From Alcanivorax nanhaiticus (GTDB lineage: Bacteria; Pseudomonadota; Gammaproteobacteria; Pseudomonadales; Alcanivoracaceae): a DNA stretch of 64,000 bases. The notes under the pieces were generated by a model. It had not been told where the DNA came from and searched no databases. It saw only the letters and a program-made list of their open reading frames with translations. This document shows positions 36,362 through 45,370 of the stretch, in pieces (the stretch's first letter is position 1; each line of letters starts with the position of its first letter). The position numbers were made by a program, and so were the translations under genes. Where the stretch lies: contig NZ_ARXV01000002.1 in assembly GCF_000756665.1 (NCBI RefSeq), positions 186,001 through 250,000 on the forward strand, read 5' to 3'.

Positions 36362-37099
36362 TTAAAGGTACTTTTTAAAGGTACTGGCTGTGATAGTGAC
36401 GGCAAAGGCAAACGCCAGCGCGAATGGCAGGATGATCCAGGACGGGTGCAAACTGAACGGCAGCGCCAGGTACAACACCCAGGCCATGATGATCAGCGGT
36501 ATGGCGGCTTTCTTGGCGTAGTGGTACACGAAAGAACTTTCCCTGCCGCCGCCCCAACGCCGCAGGTCGCGCCGCACCAGTCCATCCACCAGCGCCACCA
36601 GGGTGAACAGCCCAAATACCGGCGTGGCCAGCGTCAGGATGGCGAGTCGTACCGCAAAGACCTGGGTGATTTGCATACCCGCCAGCACATAGTCGGCGAC
36701 GGGGCGGTAAAACCGGTGCAGCACCGGTCTCAGACCGGTTTCCTCCGCGGACGGTACTGGTGTGATCCAATGAATCAGATCCACGAGGCCCGTCCACTCG
36801 AAGGCAAACTGGTAGATGCGATCCGAGAGGTTACTAGCGAACACCATCGGCTGGGCGGTTAACCAGCTGCGATGAAAGTCGGTGCCGAGGAACTGAAGCT
36901 CATTCACCAGCATCTGCCGACTGTGGCCAAGTCCTTGCTCTTCCCACCAGAACACCATGCCGATCCACTCCACCAGGATGGAGAACATCAGGGAGAGAAA
37001 CAGCCATTTAAGGCACTGGGCGATACCCGTCAGCAACCGGGACACGGTACCCGGCTGTGCAACCGGCCGTCGGGGATCACGGGGCTCCACCGTGCTCAA
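36362..37099 (-). CDS. ICE membrane protein TIGR03747 (PFL_4697 type, DUF4400)
   Basis: 245 residues with four hydrophobic segments: about 28-48 (CLKWLFLSLMFSILVEWIGMVFWW), 143-175, 200-216 and 222-240 (PSWIILPFALAFAFAVTITAS). This is the TIGR03747 pattern that always follows traD in PFGI-1-like elements. It overlaps the traD stop by four bases. Probably acts with TraD at the inner membrane; exact role unknown. Cargo starts immediately downstream. Confidence 0.88.
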   Translation of the reverse strand: MSTVEPRDPRRPVAQPGTVSRLLTGIAQCLKWLFLSLMFSILVEWIGMVFWWEEQGLGHSRQMLVNELQFLGTDFHRSWLTAQPMVFASNLSDRIYQFAFEWTGLVDLIHWITPVPSAEETGLRPVLHRFYRPVADYVLAGMQITQVFAVRLAILTLATPVFGLFTLVALVDGLVRRDLRRWGGGRESSFVYHYAKKAAIPLIIMAWVLYLALPFSLHPSWIILPFALAFAFAVTITASTFKKYL

Positions 37100-39225
37100 G
37101 CCTGCTCACCGGCGTCTGAGGTGCGGATCGCGGCCTCGGAGACGGCGTGCCACCAGTGATCGGTGACCCGGTACCAGTGATCGTTGGTGATATAGCTGCG
37201 ACGCATGGCCTCGACTATCGCCTCAAAGTCATCAGGCATGGCCGTATCCTCGCGGTCGTCCGGCAACGGGATACGGATTTTCCAGAGCTGGCCGCCTTCC
37301 AGCAGGGCGAAGGCCTGCCCTTTGGGCAAGGTGACCATATCGGCGGCAGTCAGCATCGGCACTTCCGAAACACTGATCCGGTCTTCGTTGCGGGATTTGA
37401 AGTCGACCCCGGAACCGGGATCCGACGAATCATCGACGCCGGAGACACTCATCAGGGTGAAGACCTCAACCCGCGGTAACTGTTCGGTCAGCATGGCGGC
37501 GGTGTCCAGCTCTTTCACCCGCAGCATCAGCAGGGTATTGAAGTTACCGGCCACCTGCCCCGCTTTCGCCCGACTGCCGATTCGCGCTTCCACGTCCGAC
37601 CAGGTCTGGGTATAGGCCGTGACCTGAAAGCCTGCCCCGCCTGCCTTGTTCAGCAGTGGCACGAATTCATCACCGATCAGCTCATTAAACTCATCCGCAT
37701 GCAGTGAGATGGTGGGGGTCGAGCGTGATGTGGTTTCCGGGTCTGGTGCATCAGTACCCTTAGCCACGACACCGTGTTTGTAGATATGCCCCGCAACGGA
37801 CACCAAATCCGCAAACATGGAATTGCCCACCGCACTGGCCACGGTGGTATCGGTGAGTGCATCCAGTCCCACATACACGATGCCCTTGTGGCGCACCACA
37901 TCCATCCACTCAAAGATCGGCCTGGCATCGTGCTCATCCTGGTAATCCGGTGAGATCAGCCCGGCAATGGTGCCGGTGGTCAGCTTTTCCATCAGCGGGC
38001 CGACGGAGCTGACGATCTTGTCGAAATAGGTCTTGTCGTATTTGAACGCGGAAATCAGTCCGTCCAGCACGGGATCGTAAATGGCCTTCTCCTGCAGCAA
38101 GCGCATGCAGGCGATGGCTTCCATCGACCGCCCACGTAGGGCATTGGGCAGGTTGCGCTCTTTAATATCCGCCGCGCGCGCTTCAACCAGAGACGCCCAG
38201 GCTTCTATGCCGGCAACGCCAGCACAATGGCCGGCGTATTCCACAAACAAGGGCTCAATGTCGTTGATGTAGCGACGGATCTGCTGGTAGTCCGGCCGGC
38301 GTTTCAGGGCCACCAAGGCGCGCGCAATGATATTCACGAAGCGCCAGGCGAACTCCTTGAAGGCAGCGGAGTTGCCCTCGTTGGGCAGCTGATTGGCGAT
38401 GCGGGTCGCGACCTCGGTAATGCGGGAGAAGTTACCGATGGCGTTGTAACGTGCCGACAGTTCCGGAAAGCCGAGATGAAACAGATAAAAATCCTCTAGC
38501 CGACCGGCGCGCTTCGCCTCAGCGTAGATACGACGCAACAGATCGGCATCCCCTTTGGGGTCAAAGACAATGACCACATCACCCCGGCGGATGTCCTGGG
38601 TAATCAGCAGTTCTGCCAGGCGTGTCTTACCGACGCGCGTGGTGCCCAACACCAGCGTGTGCCCGACCCGTTCACCCAGATCCATCCACACCGGCTGCTC
38701 TTGCGGTTCAACCGCGTGCAGGGCGGGCTTGCCGCCGACGGCCGGTAGTGGCGCCAACGGGTTCCAACGGCTGCGACTGCGGAGGGCTTTGGCCAGCAAA
38801 GACAGGACAGGAATCGATTCCCAGGCCACTTCCTTTTGTCGCGCCCACTGGTAAAGCGCGCCCGGCTGAACGTAACGTTGAACCTCGGGCTTCAGGGTAT
38901 CGCGCAGGCGCTGGGTGTGTTGCTGGGTCCAGCGAAAGCCTTTGCCCAAAAACAGCTTATGGCGACTGACGGGGATCTGGTTGGCCCGCACTTGGTAATC
39001 CGGCAGCCGCTTCATGTGATGCTGGTAGCGCAACACACGCCATGCTTGACGGCCCCGCCACAAGCCAAAGCCGAAAAAGGTCAGGCTGGTGGCCATTGCG
39101 ATACCCGGTGGCATCATCAAGGCCCAGGGGGCGAGCCAGGCCAGCGTACCCGCCGCAAACGCCGTACAGGTGGACCACAACTCCACGGGAGGCCGCAACA
39201 GCGCTTCCATCGGATGCAGGCTCAT
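37096..39225 (-). CDS. traD: Type IV coupling protein TraD (TIGR03743 type)
   Basis: 709 residues with two N-terminal membrane helices (LWSTCTAFAAGTLAWLAPWALMM, IAMATSLTFFGFGLW). Walker A GTTRVGKT is near residue 195, and Walker B-like HADEFNELIG near 515. It is the DNA-translocating ATPase that brings the relaxosome to the secretion channel. Its ATG overlaps the TIGR03765 stop (ATGA). Confidence 0.95.
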   Translation of the reverse strand: MSLHPMEALLRPPVELWSTCTAFAAGTLAWLAPWALMMPPGIAMATSLTFFGFGLWRGRQAWRVLRYQHHMKRLPDYQVRANQIPVSRHKLFLGKGFRWTQQHTQRLRDTLKPEVQRYVQPGALYQWARQKEVAWESIPVLSLLAKALRSRSRWNPLAPLPAVGGKPALHAVEPQEQPVWMDLGERVGHTLVLGTTRVGKTRLAELLITQDIRRGDVVIVFDPKGDADLLRRIYAEAKRAGRLEDFYLFHLGFPELSARYNAIGNFSRITEVATRIANQLPNEGNSAAFKEFAWRFVNIIARALVALKRRPDYQQIRRYINDIEPLFVEYAGHCAGVAGIEAWASLVEARAADIKERNLPNALRGRSMEAIACMRLLQEKAIYDPVLDGLISAFKYDKTYFDKIVSSVGPLMEKLTTGTIAGLISPDYQDEHDARPIFEWMDVVRHKGIVYVGLDALTDTTVASAVGNSMFADLVSVAGHIYKHGVVAKGTDAPDPETTSRSTPTISLHADEFNELIGDEFVPLLNKAGGAGFQVTAYTQTWSDVEARIGSRAKAGQVAGNFNTLLMLRVKELDTAAMLTEQLPRVEVFTLMSVSGVDDSSDPGSGVDFKSRNEDRISVSEVPMLTAADMVTLPKGQAFALLEGGQLWKIRIPLPDDREDTAMPDDFEAIVEAMRRSYITNDHWYRVTDHWWHAVSEAAIRTSDAGEQA

Positions 39226-39791
39226 TGCCGGATGCCATCACGGGTAATCAATACCGGGTAATGATGAATACCCAGTGCGGCGGCCAGATCGCTCCCGGAG
39301 CCCAGGGTGATGGATAAGCCCTGTGCCACCTCGGCAACCCGTCGCATATCCGCCTCGGTATCGGCCTGTACCAGCATGCCCACCGCACCCAGGGCTTTGA
39401 GAGTGTCGTGGTGAGTCGCCAGCCATTGCACTGACACCGCATCCGAGCCGATGAGAAAGAAGGGACGAGGATTCCCTTGTGCCAAACGCGCCAGGGTCTC
39501 GGGATTCAGTTGGCTATCGGCAGTATCGCCGACGGCCAATCCGGGTGACCGTATGGGCAATAAATTGCTGAGAGTCGCCGGACCGAGTAAGGACTTTGAA
39601 GATAGATTCTGATCGCCCGATTCAGCCGGGGCGGTCGATTGAGTCTTCTTTGACAAAAGTGGGCTGAGTAACTGCGCTAAAGGCCGAGTATGACGACTGT
39701 CATAAATCACCGCCAGCTCAGCCAATACGGAGGAATTCATGACCAGCCCGAGCACGAGGACTGGCAACGATCGTTGTCTACGGATTCTCAA
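39222..39791 (-). CDS. TIGR03765-family ICE protein (PFL_4695 type)
   Basis: 189 residues from a TTG start at 39791 that has GGAGG seven bases upstream. Signal peptide (LPVLVLGLVMNSSVLA), then LAVIYDSRHTRPLAQLL, and a C-terminal LGIHHYPVLITRDGIRQ. The family is restricted to these ICEs; its partner function in transfer is unknown. It overlaps the transglycosylase gene by 14 bases and traD by four. Confidence 0.87.
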   Translation of the reverse strand: MRIRRQRSLPVLVLGLVMNSSVLAELAVIYDSRHTRPLAQLLSPLLSKKTQSTAPAESGDQNLSSKSLLGPATLSNLLPIRSPGLAVGDTADSQLNPETLARLAQGNPRPFFLIGSDAVSVQWLATHHDTLKALGAVGMLVQADTEADMRRVAEVAQGLSITLGSGSDLAAALGIHHYPVLITRDGIRQ

Positions 39792-40338
39792 AGCGAACCT
39801 CCTGTGGTGTATCGGTCAACCGCATCCAGTGCGCCTTGACCCGCTGACCGTATCGATCAGCTCGGGCAGGATCGTTGGGTGCGTGATAGCAGCCGGCGCT
39901 TTGAATCCAGTGGGTGTGCTCGATGAAGCAGTCGCGTAGGATCGCGGCGGCCACACGCAGGTTGTGGTAGGGATCCAGTGCTTGCCAGGATGAACCCAGG
40001 ACTGAACGGTGGTAACGCCAACTGATTTGCATCAGCCCGATATCCACCGAGGTTCTCGTTTGCGTCAACACCGCCTGCAGGGCCTGCCATGCCATCTGGC
40101 GCGACGGGAAATAGTGCCCTTCCCCATCAATATTGAGCGCCCACGGCCAGGGGCGGAACTGTCCATCGCTGAGCGAGCTTTGTCCGCTCTCGGTCAAGGC
40201 CACCGCGTAGAGCAGGCCCGGAGGCAGGCCGTATTCGATCGCGACTTGCTGATACCCCACTGGCACGGATTGCGACTGCGCGGCCGTCGACCACCACAGC
40301 AAACCGATGACACAAGGTATGATCGGCCAATTCACCAT
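39778..40338 (-). CDS. SLT-type lytic transglycosylase of the transfer apparatus
   Basis: 186 residues with a signal peptide (VIGLLWWSTAAQSQ). SLT domain signs: GLPPGLLYAVALTESGQSS with the catalytic Glu (about residue 50), DIGLMQISWRYH, DPYHNLRVAAAILRDC. It cuts peptidoglycan locally so the channel can cross the wall, as VirB1 does. It sits between TIGR03759 and TIGR03765 in the usual order. Confidence 0.92.
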   Translation of the reverse strand: MVNWPIIPCVIGLLWWSTAAQSQSVPVGYQQVAIEYGLPPGLLYAVALTESGQSSLSDGQFRPWPWALNIDGEGHYFPSRQMAWQALQAVLTQTRTSVDIGLMQISWRYHRSVLGSSWQALDPYHNLRVAAAILRDCFIEHTHWIQSAGCYHAPNDPARADRYGQRVKAHWMRLTDTPQEVRFENP

Positions 40339-40350
40339 GACCGGCGCCCG

Positions 40351-41169
40351 CTAGAATCGTGATAGCGGCAAGGGCATCAAGCGATCATCCCGCCGCAGTA
40401 TCAGTACGGGCAAATCTTGTCCTTGTAAGCCCGTGTGTGCGGACACCTTACCAAGCGCACCGGCGTCGATGTTCAGGGTGATCTTGTGCTCGCTCACCCA
40501 TTGGGGATCGATCTGTTTCGAGGCCGCCCAGTCACGTATGCGGGATTCCTCACCGGCAAACACATCGATCAGGTACAGATCAATGCCGGAGAACTGATTG
40601 ATCTGGCTGACCAATCGCTCCAGCACCGCATCGCAGGTCGGGCATTGAGTATCGGTAAAGAACAACACCCGGTCAGACGACTGCCACGCGAATTTTCCAG
40701 CGAGACCTTGATCCGGCTTGGTGGACGCGGCAACACCGGGGTCGATCAACAAACCGTTGGGGAACAAGCGCCGCTGGGCGTCGTCGTAGGCCCGCTGAAA
40801 TGCCAGGATGCGCTCGGCATCGTCACGCATCATCACTGCCCACTGTTCTGCGTAGCGCCGACGTTCATCGGCACTACGGGCGTGGATGCCCAGCACTTCG
40901 AGAGGTGACAAGGTCGCAGGACTCACGCTGCCCCGGATACCCTGCAGCAAAGATTGGTAACGCTGCCATTCCGATTCATCTAATCCCCACTGGTCAGCAC
41001 GAAACGGCTGAGAGTCGATACGTTCTGTCGCAGATTGCTCGATCGCCAGTGTGTTCGAAGATTGTGATTCGGCTACCTGTGGAGTATCCGCGTTAACGGG
41101 CAACGTGATGCAAAGACAGAACCCGATTAATGCGATGGCAGGTTTTCTCATGCGATGCTCAATGGCCAT
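40351..41169 (-). CDS. Thioredoxin-like ICE protein TIGR03759 (PFL_4693 type)
   Basis: 272 residues (start 41169, or 41151 at MRKPAIAL). Signal peptide ends PVNADT. The C-terminal half has a thioredoxin-like strand with FFTDTQCPTCDAVLERL (CxxC about residues 169-172) and QDLPVLILRRDDRLM, suggesting a periplasmic disulfide or chaperone role. The middle is helical (DESEWQRYQSLLQGIRGS). It could oxidise or isomerise the Cys-rich TraU-like protein of the same system; that link is inference. Confidence 0.87.
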   Translation of the reverse strand: MAIEHRMRKPAIALIGFCLCITLPVNADTPQVAESQSSNTLAIEQSATERIDSQPFRADQWGLDESEWQRYQSLLQGIRGSVSPATLSPLEVLGIHARSADERRRYAEQWAVMMRDDAERILAFQRAYDDAQRRLFPNGLLIDPGVAASTKPDQGLAGKFAWQSSDRVLFFTDTQCPTCDAVLERLVSQINQFSGIDLYLIDVFAGEESRIRDWAASKQIDPQWVSEHKITLNIDAGALGKVSAHTGLQGQDLPVLILRRDDRLMPLPLSRF

Positions 41170-41386
41170 CTTTATTTACCTGTTGATCGACGGGCACGGT
41201 CAGATCACGCTGAATGACCAGCTGATAATCCTGATCACAAATACGCACGGCGCGTTCTCGGTCGTCTACCCGATCGCTGATCGAAACCGCCTCGCTTTCA
41301 GCACGCGGTTCCGGATCAACTTGCCTGGACTCAGCACCCATAACCCATGCGGTAACAAAAACGATGGCAATGACAAAGGCTTCCAT
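41159..41386 (-). CDS. Small membrane-anchored protein of the pil/transfer operon
   Basis: 75 residues from the ATG at 41386 with GGGAGG upstream; the ATG shares bases with the PilL-like stop (TAATG). One N-terminal helix (AFVIAIVFVTAWVMG) is followed by a charged region (RQVDPEPRAESEAVSISDRVDDRERAVRI-like) and a Cys-Asp motif. A small protein at this site is normal in the family. Function unknown. Confidence 0.65.
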   Translation of the reverse strand: MEAFVIAIVFVTAWVMGAESRQVDPEPRAESEAVSISDRVDDRERAVRICDQDYQLVIQRDLTVPVDQQVNKDGH

Positions 41387-41880
41387 TACTGTGTACCTCC
41401 CGTCGCATTGGGGGCTGAAATATCCGCGCAACGCTCGAATGCAATGAGGCGGTGAACGGGATCCTGGATAAGGTGAAAAGCAGGACCGATCATAAGTCCC
41501 ATCACGGTTTGGAGTGGCATGGGCTCAAAGCGACGATGCACCGCTGGCAGCGGCAGCTCCAGCATGGCTTTCGCCTCCTCCGACAGCACAATATCGGCCG
41601 CCAGGCGATAGCCGGAATCTCGCAACATCCAGTGGAAGGCCTCCCCCACACTTTCGATGTCGCCTGGAATGGTGATCGCTCTCGTCACCGATAACAGATC
41701 CCGCTGCCCGGCGGTCGGCTGAGCGACCATCACGGAATAGCGACCCGTTTGGGTCAGCGTACTTATGGTTGTGACGGGCCGCTCTGCCGCCACTACCGAA
41801 TGGCTCCCGACGGCAGCACCAGAACAGCACACCAGTATCGTTAGGAGACGAGGGATTCCGCGATGTTTAAACGAAGACAT
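41386..41880 (-). CDS. pilL2: PilL N-terminal-like protein of PFGI-1-class ICEs
   Basis: 164 residues with a signal peptide (LLTILVCCSGAAVGSHSVVA). The mature part has SVGEAFHWMLRDSGYRLA, LPLPAVHRRFEPMPLQTVMGLMIGPAF, the pattern of the PilL N-terminal domain (a TonB/secretin N0-like fold). It opens the first transfer block. The rest of the type IVb pilus set (PilN-PilV) is not found in this window, so the element seems to have kept only this piece here. Confidence 0.8.
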   Translation of the reverse strand: MSSFKHRGIPRLLTILVCCSGAAVGSHSVVAAERPVTTISTLTQTGRYSVMVAQPTAGQRDLLSVTRAITIPGDIESVGEAFHWMLRDSGYRLAADIVLSEEAKAMLELPLPAVHRRFEPMPLQTVMGLMIGPAFHLIQDPVHRLIAFERCADISAPNATGGTQ

Positions 41881-41994
41881 GTTTTGGCCTCGATCGTGAT
41901 GAATGGCATCATGATCGCCAATTGAGCTTCTGGCGTGAATGGTTAATCCACTCGGTGAGTGTCGTGCTTATCTATGAGACGCCTCGGCCAAAAC

Positions 41995-42861
41995 TCATCG
42001 ACCTAAATAAACAGCGCTGATCTGCTCGCGGGCGTGGCCCAATTCGCGACTGATGGTGAGTCGTGCCTGATGGTCCTGCTGTCGTTGCTCGATGCTCAAA
42101 CTGTTTGCGACCGGTCCACCCGCCGCAGGACAGGCCCAACCCGTCAACGCCTGATAGCGTGACTGGGCATACGCATGGCGAAGGCCATGCAGTTTCGATA
42201 ACCCTGCCTGAGTGGTATGACGTTCGTAGGTCCGCAACTGTTGGATGTAGGTTTTCTGCGGCGGAATCAGGGAGCCAGATCCCACCAGTCGGTGGGCACG
42301 ATTCAAGACGGTACGCTGTTCCTGAGTGAGCACCGGCACGATCCGCATCTTGCCCCCTTTCGTCCAGGTAGCTTTCAGGCGAACGTGATCACCCTGGTCG
42401 GCATAAGCTGGGATAAATTTGATTGCTTCCTCCCTGCGCAATCCGAAGGCGCGCTGTAACTCCAGAGTCATTCGCACATGCTCATCTTTAACGCTGCTCA
42501 ACGCATCGTTACCGACAACCACCGCCTTGGAGTGTTGACTGACGAACTGCCGATCGGGAATGCCGTAGAACTCATTCGATCGGGCAATAACATTGCGCCT
42601 ATCCACCTTGGCGGCCCACCAGCGCAGGCAATTCATACGGTTTTTGATGGTACCGGCCGCCATGCCCTCGCTGAGCCATCGTTTCACCAGGGCGTCCACG
42701 TGCTTCGGCTTCAGGGATCGGGTGGTCATGCGCCGATACCCCATCTCCTGCAGCTGATTGGCAATCTGGTTAAGTATGCGCGCTCGATTGGCTTGCGTAC
42801 TGTAACTGCCATCGCGATTGCGTTTGCACAACTGTTTCAATTGGTAGTTCAGGTCTCTCAT
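41995..42861 (-). CDS. Second tyrosine recombinase (integrase-domain protein)
   Basis: 288 residues from the ATG at 42861 (GGAAAG upstream). N-terminal SAM-like DNA-binding domain (LNQIANQLQEMGYRRMTTRSLKPKH) and a C-terminal catalytic domain with the tyrosine-recombinase set visible: Arg in FGLRREEA, Lys in TWTKGGKMR, HGLRH, GHAREQISAVY. It fits the integrase-domain protein family of ICEs and islands, separate from the main integrase. A role in dimer resolution, inversion or stabilisation is possible. No direct evidence of its target. Confidence 0.8.
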   Translation of the reverse strand: MRDLNYQLKQLCKRNRDGSYSTQANRARILNQIANQLQEMGYRRMTTRSLKPKHVDALVKRWLSEGMAAGTIKNRMNCLRWWAAKVDRRNVIARSNEFYGIPDRQFVSQHSKAVVVGNDALSSVKDEHVRMTLELQRAFGLRREEAIKFIPAYADQGDHVRLKATWTKGGKMRIVPVLTQEQRTVLNRAHRLVGSGSLIPPQKTYIQQLRTYERHTTQAGLSKLHGLRHAYAQSRYQALTGWACPAAGGPVANSLSIEQRQQDHQARLTISRELGHAREQISAVYLGR

Positions 42862-43728
42862 CGTGTACTTTCCAGTCTGGTAAGTGTTTCTGACCAACCA
42901 CAGGCTCGTAGCCTGATTGGGTCCGCCGAAGCGGAAGGGTCAAGGGACACTACTCCCCGTTCGACCTGATAAGCCTGGTCGCAGGCAACCTGGCTGCTCT
43001 TCTGCTGAAGATGGTGCCGGGTAAACCAATGGACTCTAAGAGTCAGTTGCGATGGTGAGTACTTCACCTCCTTTTAAATGAGCGGAACCATCGGTCCGCG
43101 AGATGAAAGAAACCGTCGATGAGACGGCGCGTTGAAAAGTCGACTGCTTGCGAGCCGCGTTTGAGGTGGCGTTAGCCAGATTGAAGTGAGGACGAACGTC
43201 CTGTTATTGAGGAAACATTGAAGATGAGCTGCAGCTGATGCTGTGCGCCAGGATAGCTCGGCTGGCGCCGTTGCCGTTTTTGCCATTTTTGATGGCGAGG
43301 GCGACAATCCTCATCCACGTTACCGCCGTGGCCGCGTATGGAACTGTTTACGTTTCTTGGCCGCTAGTATAGTTAGAGCGAACTCGCTGGGAACGCATCA
43401 ATCCGAGCGCAATCCGTTGTCGTTCCGTGCTCCGCCGCCCTCGTCACTACCCCGCTTCGCTAAGCAGTGACGAGGGCTTCGTTCGCATCAACCACCACGC
43501 CAGGTCTGCGACCTGTCATGGCAATTGAACAGACAAATCTGTTCGACCCACGGTTACACTGGAACCACCATGGGGCTGTACGCTGGCGGCCGACAATTTT
43601 TATCGTACGGGATATATTCTTACTCAAGCAAGCCAATACCCTGATATTTATCCCGTACGGTAAATATTTGTTGATTTAGCTGCGTCTGCATGCTAATTTT
43701 TACCGTACGCTCATTTTTTGGATAGATT
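42862..43728. other. 867-base non-coding region between recombinase and HipBA
   Basis: No supported gene; short frames lack ribosome-binding sites. Near the recombinase are two leader-type hairpins: CAGGCT-CGT-AGCCTG (42901-42915) and TCCGC-CGAA-GCGGA (42922-42935). Further out is an 11-base perfect inverted repeat CCCTCGTCACT / AGTGACGAGGG (43438-43448 and 43466-43476). The right third carries three CGTACG-centred sites upstream of hipB. Its length and hairpins make it a candidate for recombination or transfer-origin functions. Confidence 0.6.
43601..43712 (+). promoter_or_regulatory. Three CGTACG-centred operators upstream of hipBA
   Basis: TATCGTACGGGATA (43601-43614), TATCCCGTACGGTA (43649-43662) and TTTACCGTACGCTC (43699-43712) share the palindromic core CGTACG at 43604, 43654 and 43704, exactly 50 bases apart. 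The second reads like the reverse complement of the first. The TATCC..GGATA style recalls HipB operators. The nearest is 17 bases from the hipB ATG. Confidence 0.75.
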
Positions 43729-44013
43729 ATGGCTCACGATCAGGTGCAATACGGTGCAATCCGATCCGCTGAGGATCTCGGCAAGCTGGTGCGTGCTCAC
43801 CGGAAACAGAGAAAACTGACGCTAGAAACGATCTCGGGACTGGGTAACCTGAGCACCCGCTTTTTATCCGAATTCGAGCGTGGCAAGGAAACTGCGGAGC
43901 TGGGCAAAGTGCTAAAAGCGCTGCGCACCCTGGGACTGGAGGTGGTCATCCAGCCGCGCAGGGTTGCCGTGCCCAAGCCGTCGTCCTCACATGAGGGAGA
44001 AGGCCATGCTTGA
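43729..44013 (+). CDS. hipB: HipB-like antitoxin (Xre-type HTH)
   Basis: 94 residues with an Xre helix-turn-helix: SAEDLGKLVRAHRKQRKLTLETISGLGNLSTRFLSEFERGKETAELGKVL, then a C-terminal tail (VVIQPRRVAVPKP). It would bind the CGTACG sites upstream and neutralise HipA. Its last eight bases overlap the HipA start. Plus-strand orientation opposes the transfer genes on both sides. Confidence 0.88.
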   Translation: MAHDQVQYGAIRSAEDLGKLVRAHRKQRKLTLETISGLGNLSTRFLSEFERGKETAELGKVLKALRTLGLEVVIQPRRVAVPKPSSSHEGEGHA

Positions 44014-45256
44014 TCCGGATGGTCTCAACGTCTGGAATGATCAGCGACTCGTTGGCTATTTGTGGCGCAACACCCAAGGCCTGATTGGCTTCCGCTACGA
44101 AAAGGAATGGCTTACCCAAGGCGGATTTGCCATCTCCCATAGGTTGCCATTGCGACAGGAAGACTTTGTGCCGGAAGAGGGACTCGCCCACCGCTTCTTC
44201 GCCAACCTCCTCCCGGAAGGTGGTGCTCGTGATCAGGTTATCCGCGATCTAAAGATCGCCAATACCGATTTTGATCTGCTCAGAGCCATCGGCGGTGAAT
44301 GCGCCGGGGCCTTGTCGATTCTCCAGGCAGAACAGAAACCTTCCACACAATACGCGTATTACGAACTCTCGGAACAAGAACTCGCCAAGCTGGTGACACG
44401 CCGTGGTCAGGTTTACACATGGACTGAAAACGAACGTCCCCGTCTGTCTCTGGCCGGAGCGCAAGACAAGTGTCCTGTGTTGATCAAGAATGGTGCCTGT
44501 TGGTTGCCTAAAAAAGAATCGCCTTCCAGCCATATCCTCAAATTCGAATTATCCGATTACCGCCACCTGCCCGCTTACGAAACCTTCACGACACTTCTAG
44601 CAGGCGCTATTGGTTTGCCTGTAGTTGATATCCAACTGCGCTCGATAGCAGACACGCACTATGCATTGATTGAGCGCTATGATCGGCACCTTCTGGGTAG
44701 CGGTCAGATGGCGAGACTGCATCAGGAAGATTTCTGTCAGGCACTGGGTTTCGGCCACGAACGCAAGTATCAGGAGGATGGCGGCCCTTCCTTCGCAGAC
44801 TGCTATCGGCTCGTCCAGGATGTCTCTAGTGATCCCGCCAACGATCTGCAGTATTTACTGCGATGGCAGATTTTCAATGTCCTGGCAGGTAATTCAGATG
44901 GTCATGCCAAAAACCTTTCGCTGCTATACCGGGCCAATGGCGAAATACAGCTAGCCCCTTTTTATGATCTCGTTTGCACTCGGGCCATTGAACGTATTGA
45001 CTATCATCTGGCATTTTCCGTTGGCAATGAAAGAAATCCAGGTATCGTTTCCACAAAGCACTGGGATGACCTGGCGCAACAATGCGGTTTGCGTGCTCGG
45101 TTTCTACAAGGCCAGGTGCAGGATGTTGCTGTCAGTCTGTTGGAGCACCTGCAGCCGACGAGAGAAAAGTTTGAAACGTTGTACGGGAAATATCCCGCGC
45201 TGCAACGGATCGAAAAGGTCGTGAATAAACAGTGTCGGCGCACGATCAGCGAATAA
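44006..45256 (+). CDS. hipA: HipA-like serine/threonine kinase toxin
   Basis: 416 residues from the ATG at 44006 (GAGGGAGAAGG upstream). HipA motifs: NLLPEGGARDQVI near the N-terminus, the SLAGAQDK loop (about 148) holding the autophosphorylated Ser, LPKKESPSSHILKFE, the catalytic GNSDGHAKN (about 298) and metal-binding APFYDLVCT (about 318). HipA phosphorylates glutamyl-tRNA synthetase and induces persistence; substrate here is not known. All catalytic positions look intact. Confidence 0.92.
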   Translation: MLDPDGLNVWNDQRLVGYLWRNTQGLIGFRYEKEWLTQGGFAISHRLPLRQEDFVPEEGLAHRFFANLLPEGGARDQVIRDLKIANTDFDLLRAIGGECAGALSILQAEQKPSTQYAYYELSEQELAKLVTRRGQVYTWTENERPRLSLAGAQDKCPVLIKNGACWLPKKESPSSHILKFELSDYRHLPAYETFTTLLAGAIGLPVVDIQLRSIADTHYALIERYDRHLLGSGQMARLHQEDFCQALGFGHERKYQEDGGPSFADCYRLVQDVSSDPANDLQYLLRWQIFNVLAGNSDGHAKNLSLLYRANGEIQLAPFYDLVCTRAIERIDYHLAFSVGNERNPGIVSTKHWDDLAQQCGLRARFLQGQVQDVAVSLLEHLQPTREKFETLYGKYPALQRIEKVVNKQCRRTISE

Positions 45257-45370
45257 GTGCGACTGGCAAGGTTCTCAACGAACAACGAACTATGCATCGG
45301 CATTTTAATGAAATGGGGATGCCACTTTATCCCAAGTGGCCAGGGCAAGGAGCCGATGCAATCGGCGACG

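Noticed and set aside
43074..43307. 77-residue minus-strand frame in the 867-base gap
   Set aside because: No start signal, Ser/Pro/Thr-rich composition, no known domain; region better read as regulatory or structural DNA.
45321..45340. GCCACTT/AAGTGGC hairpin after hipA as terminator
   Set aside because: No U-tract on either strand; short stem only, so termination is not supported.
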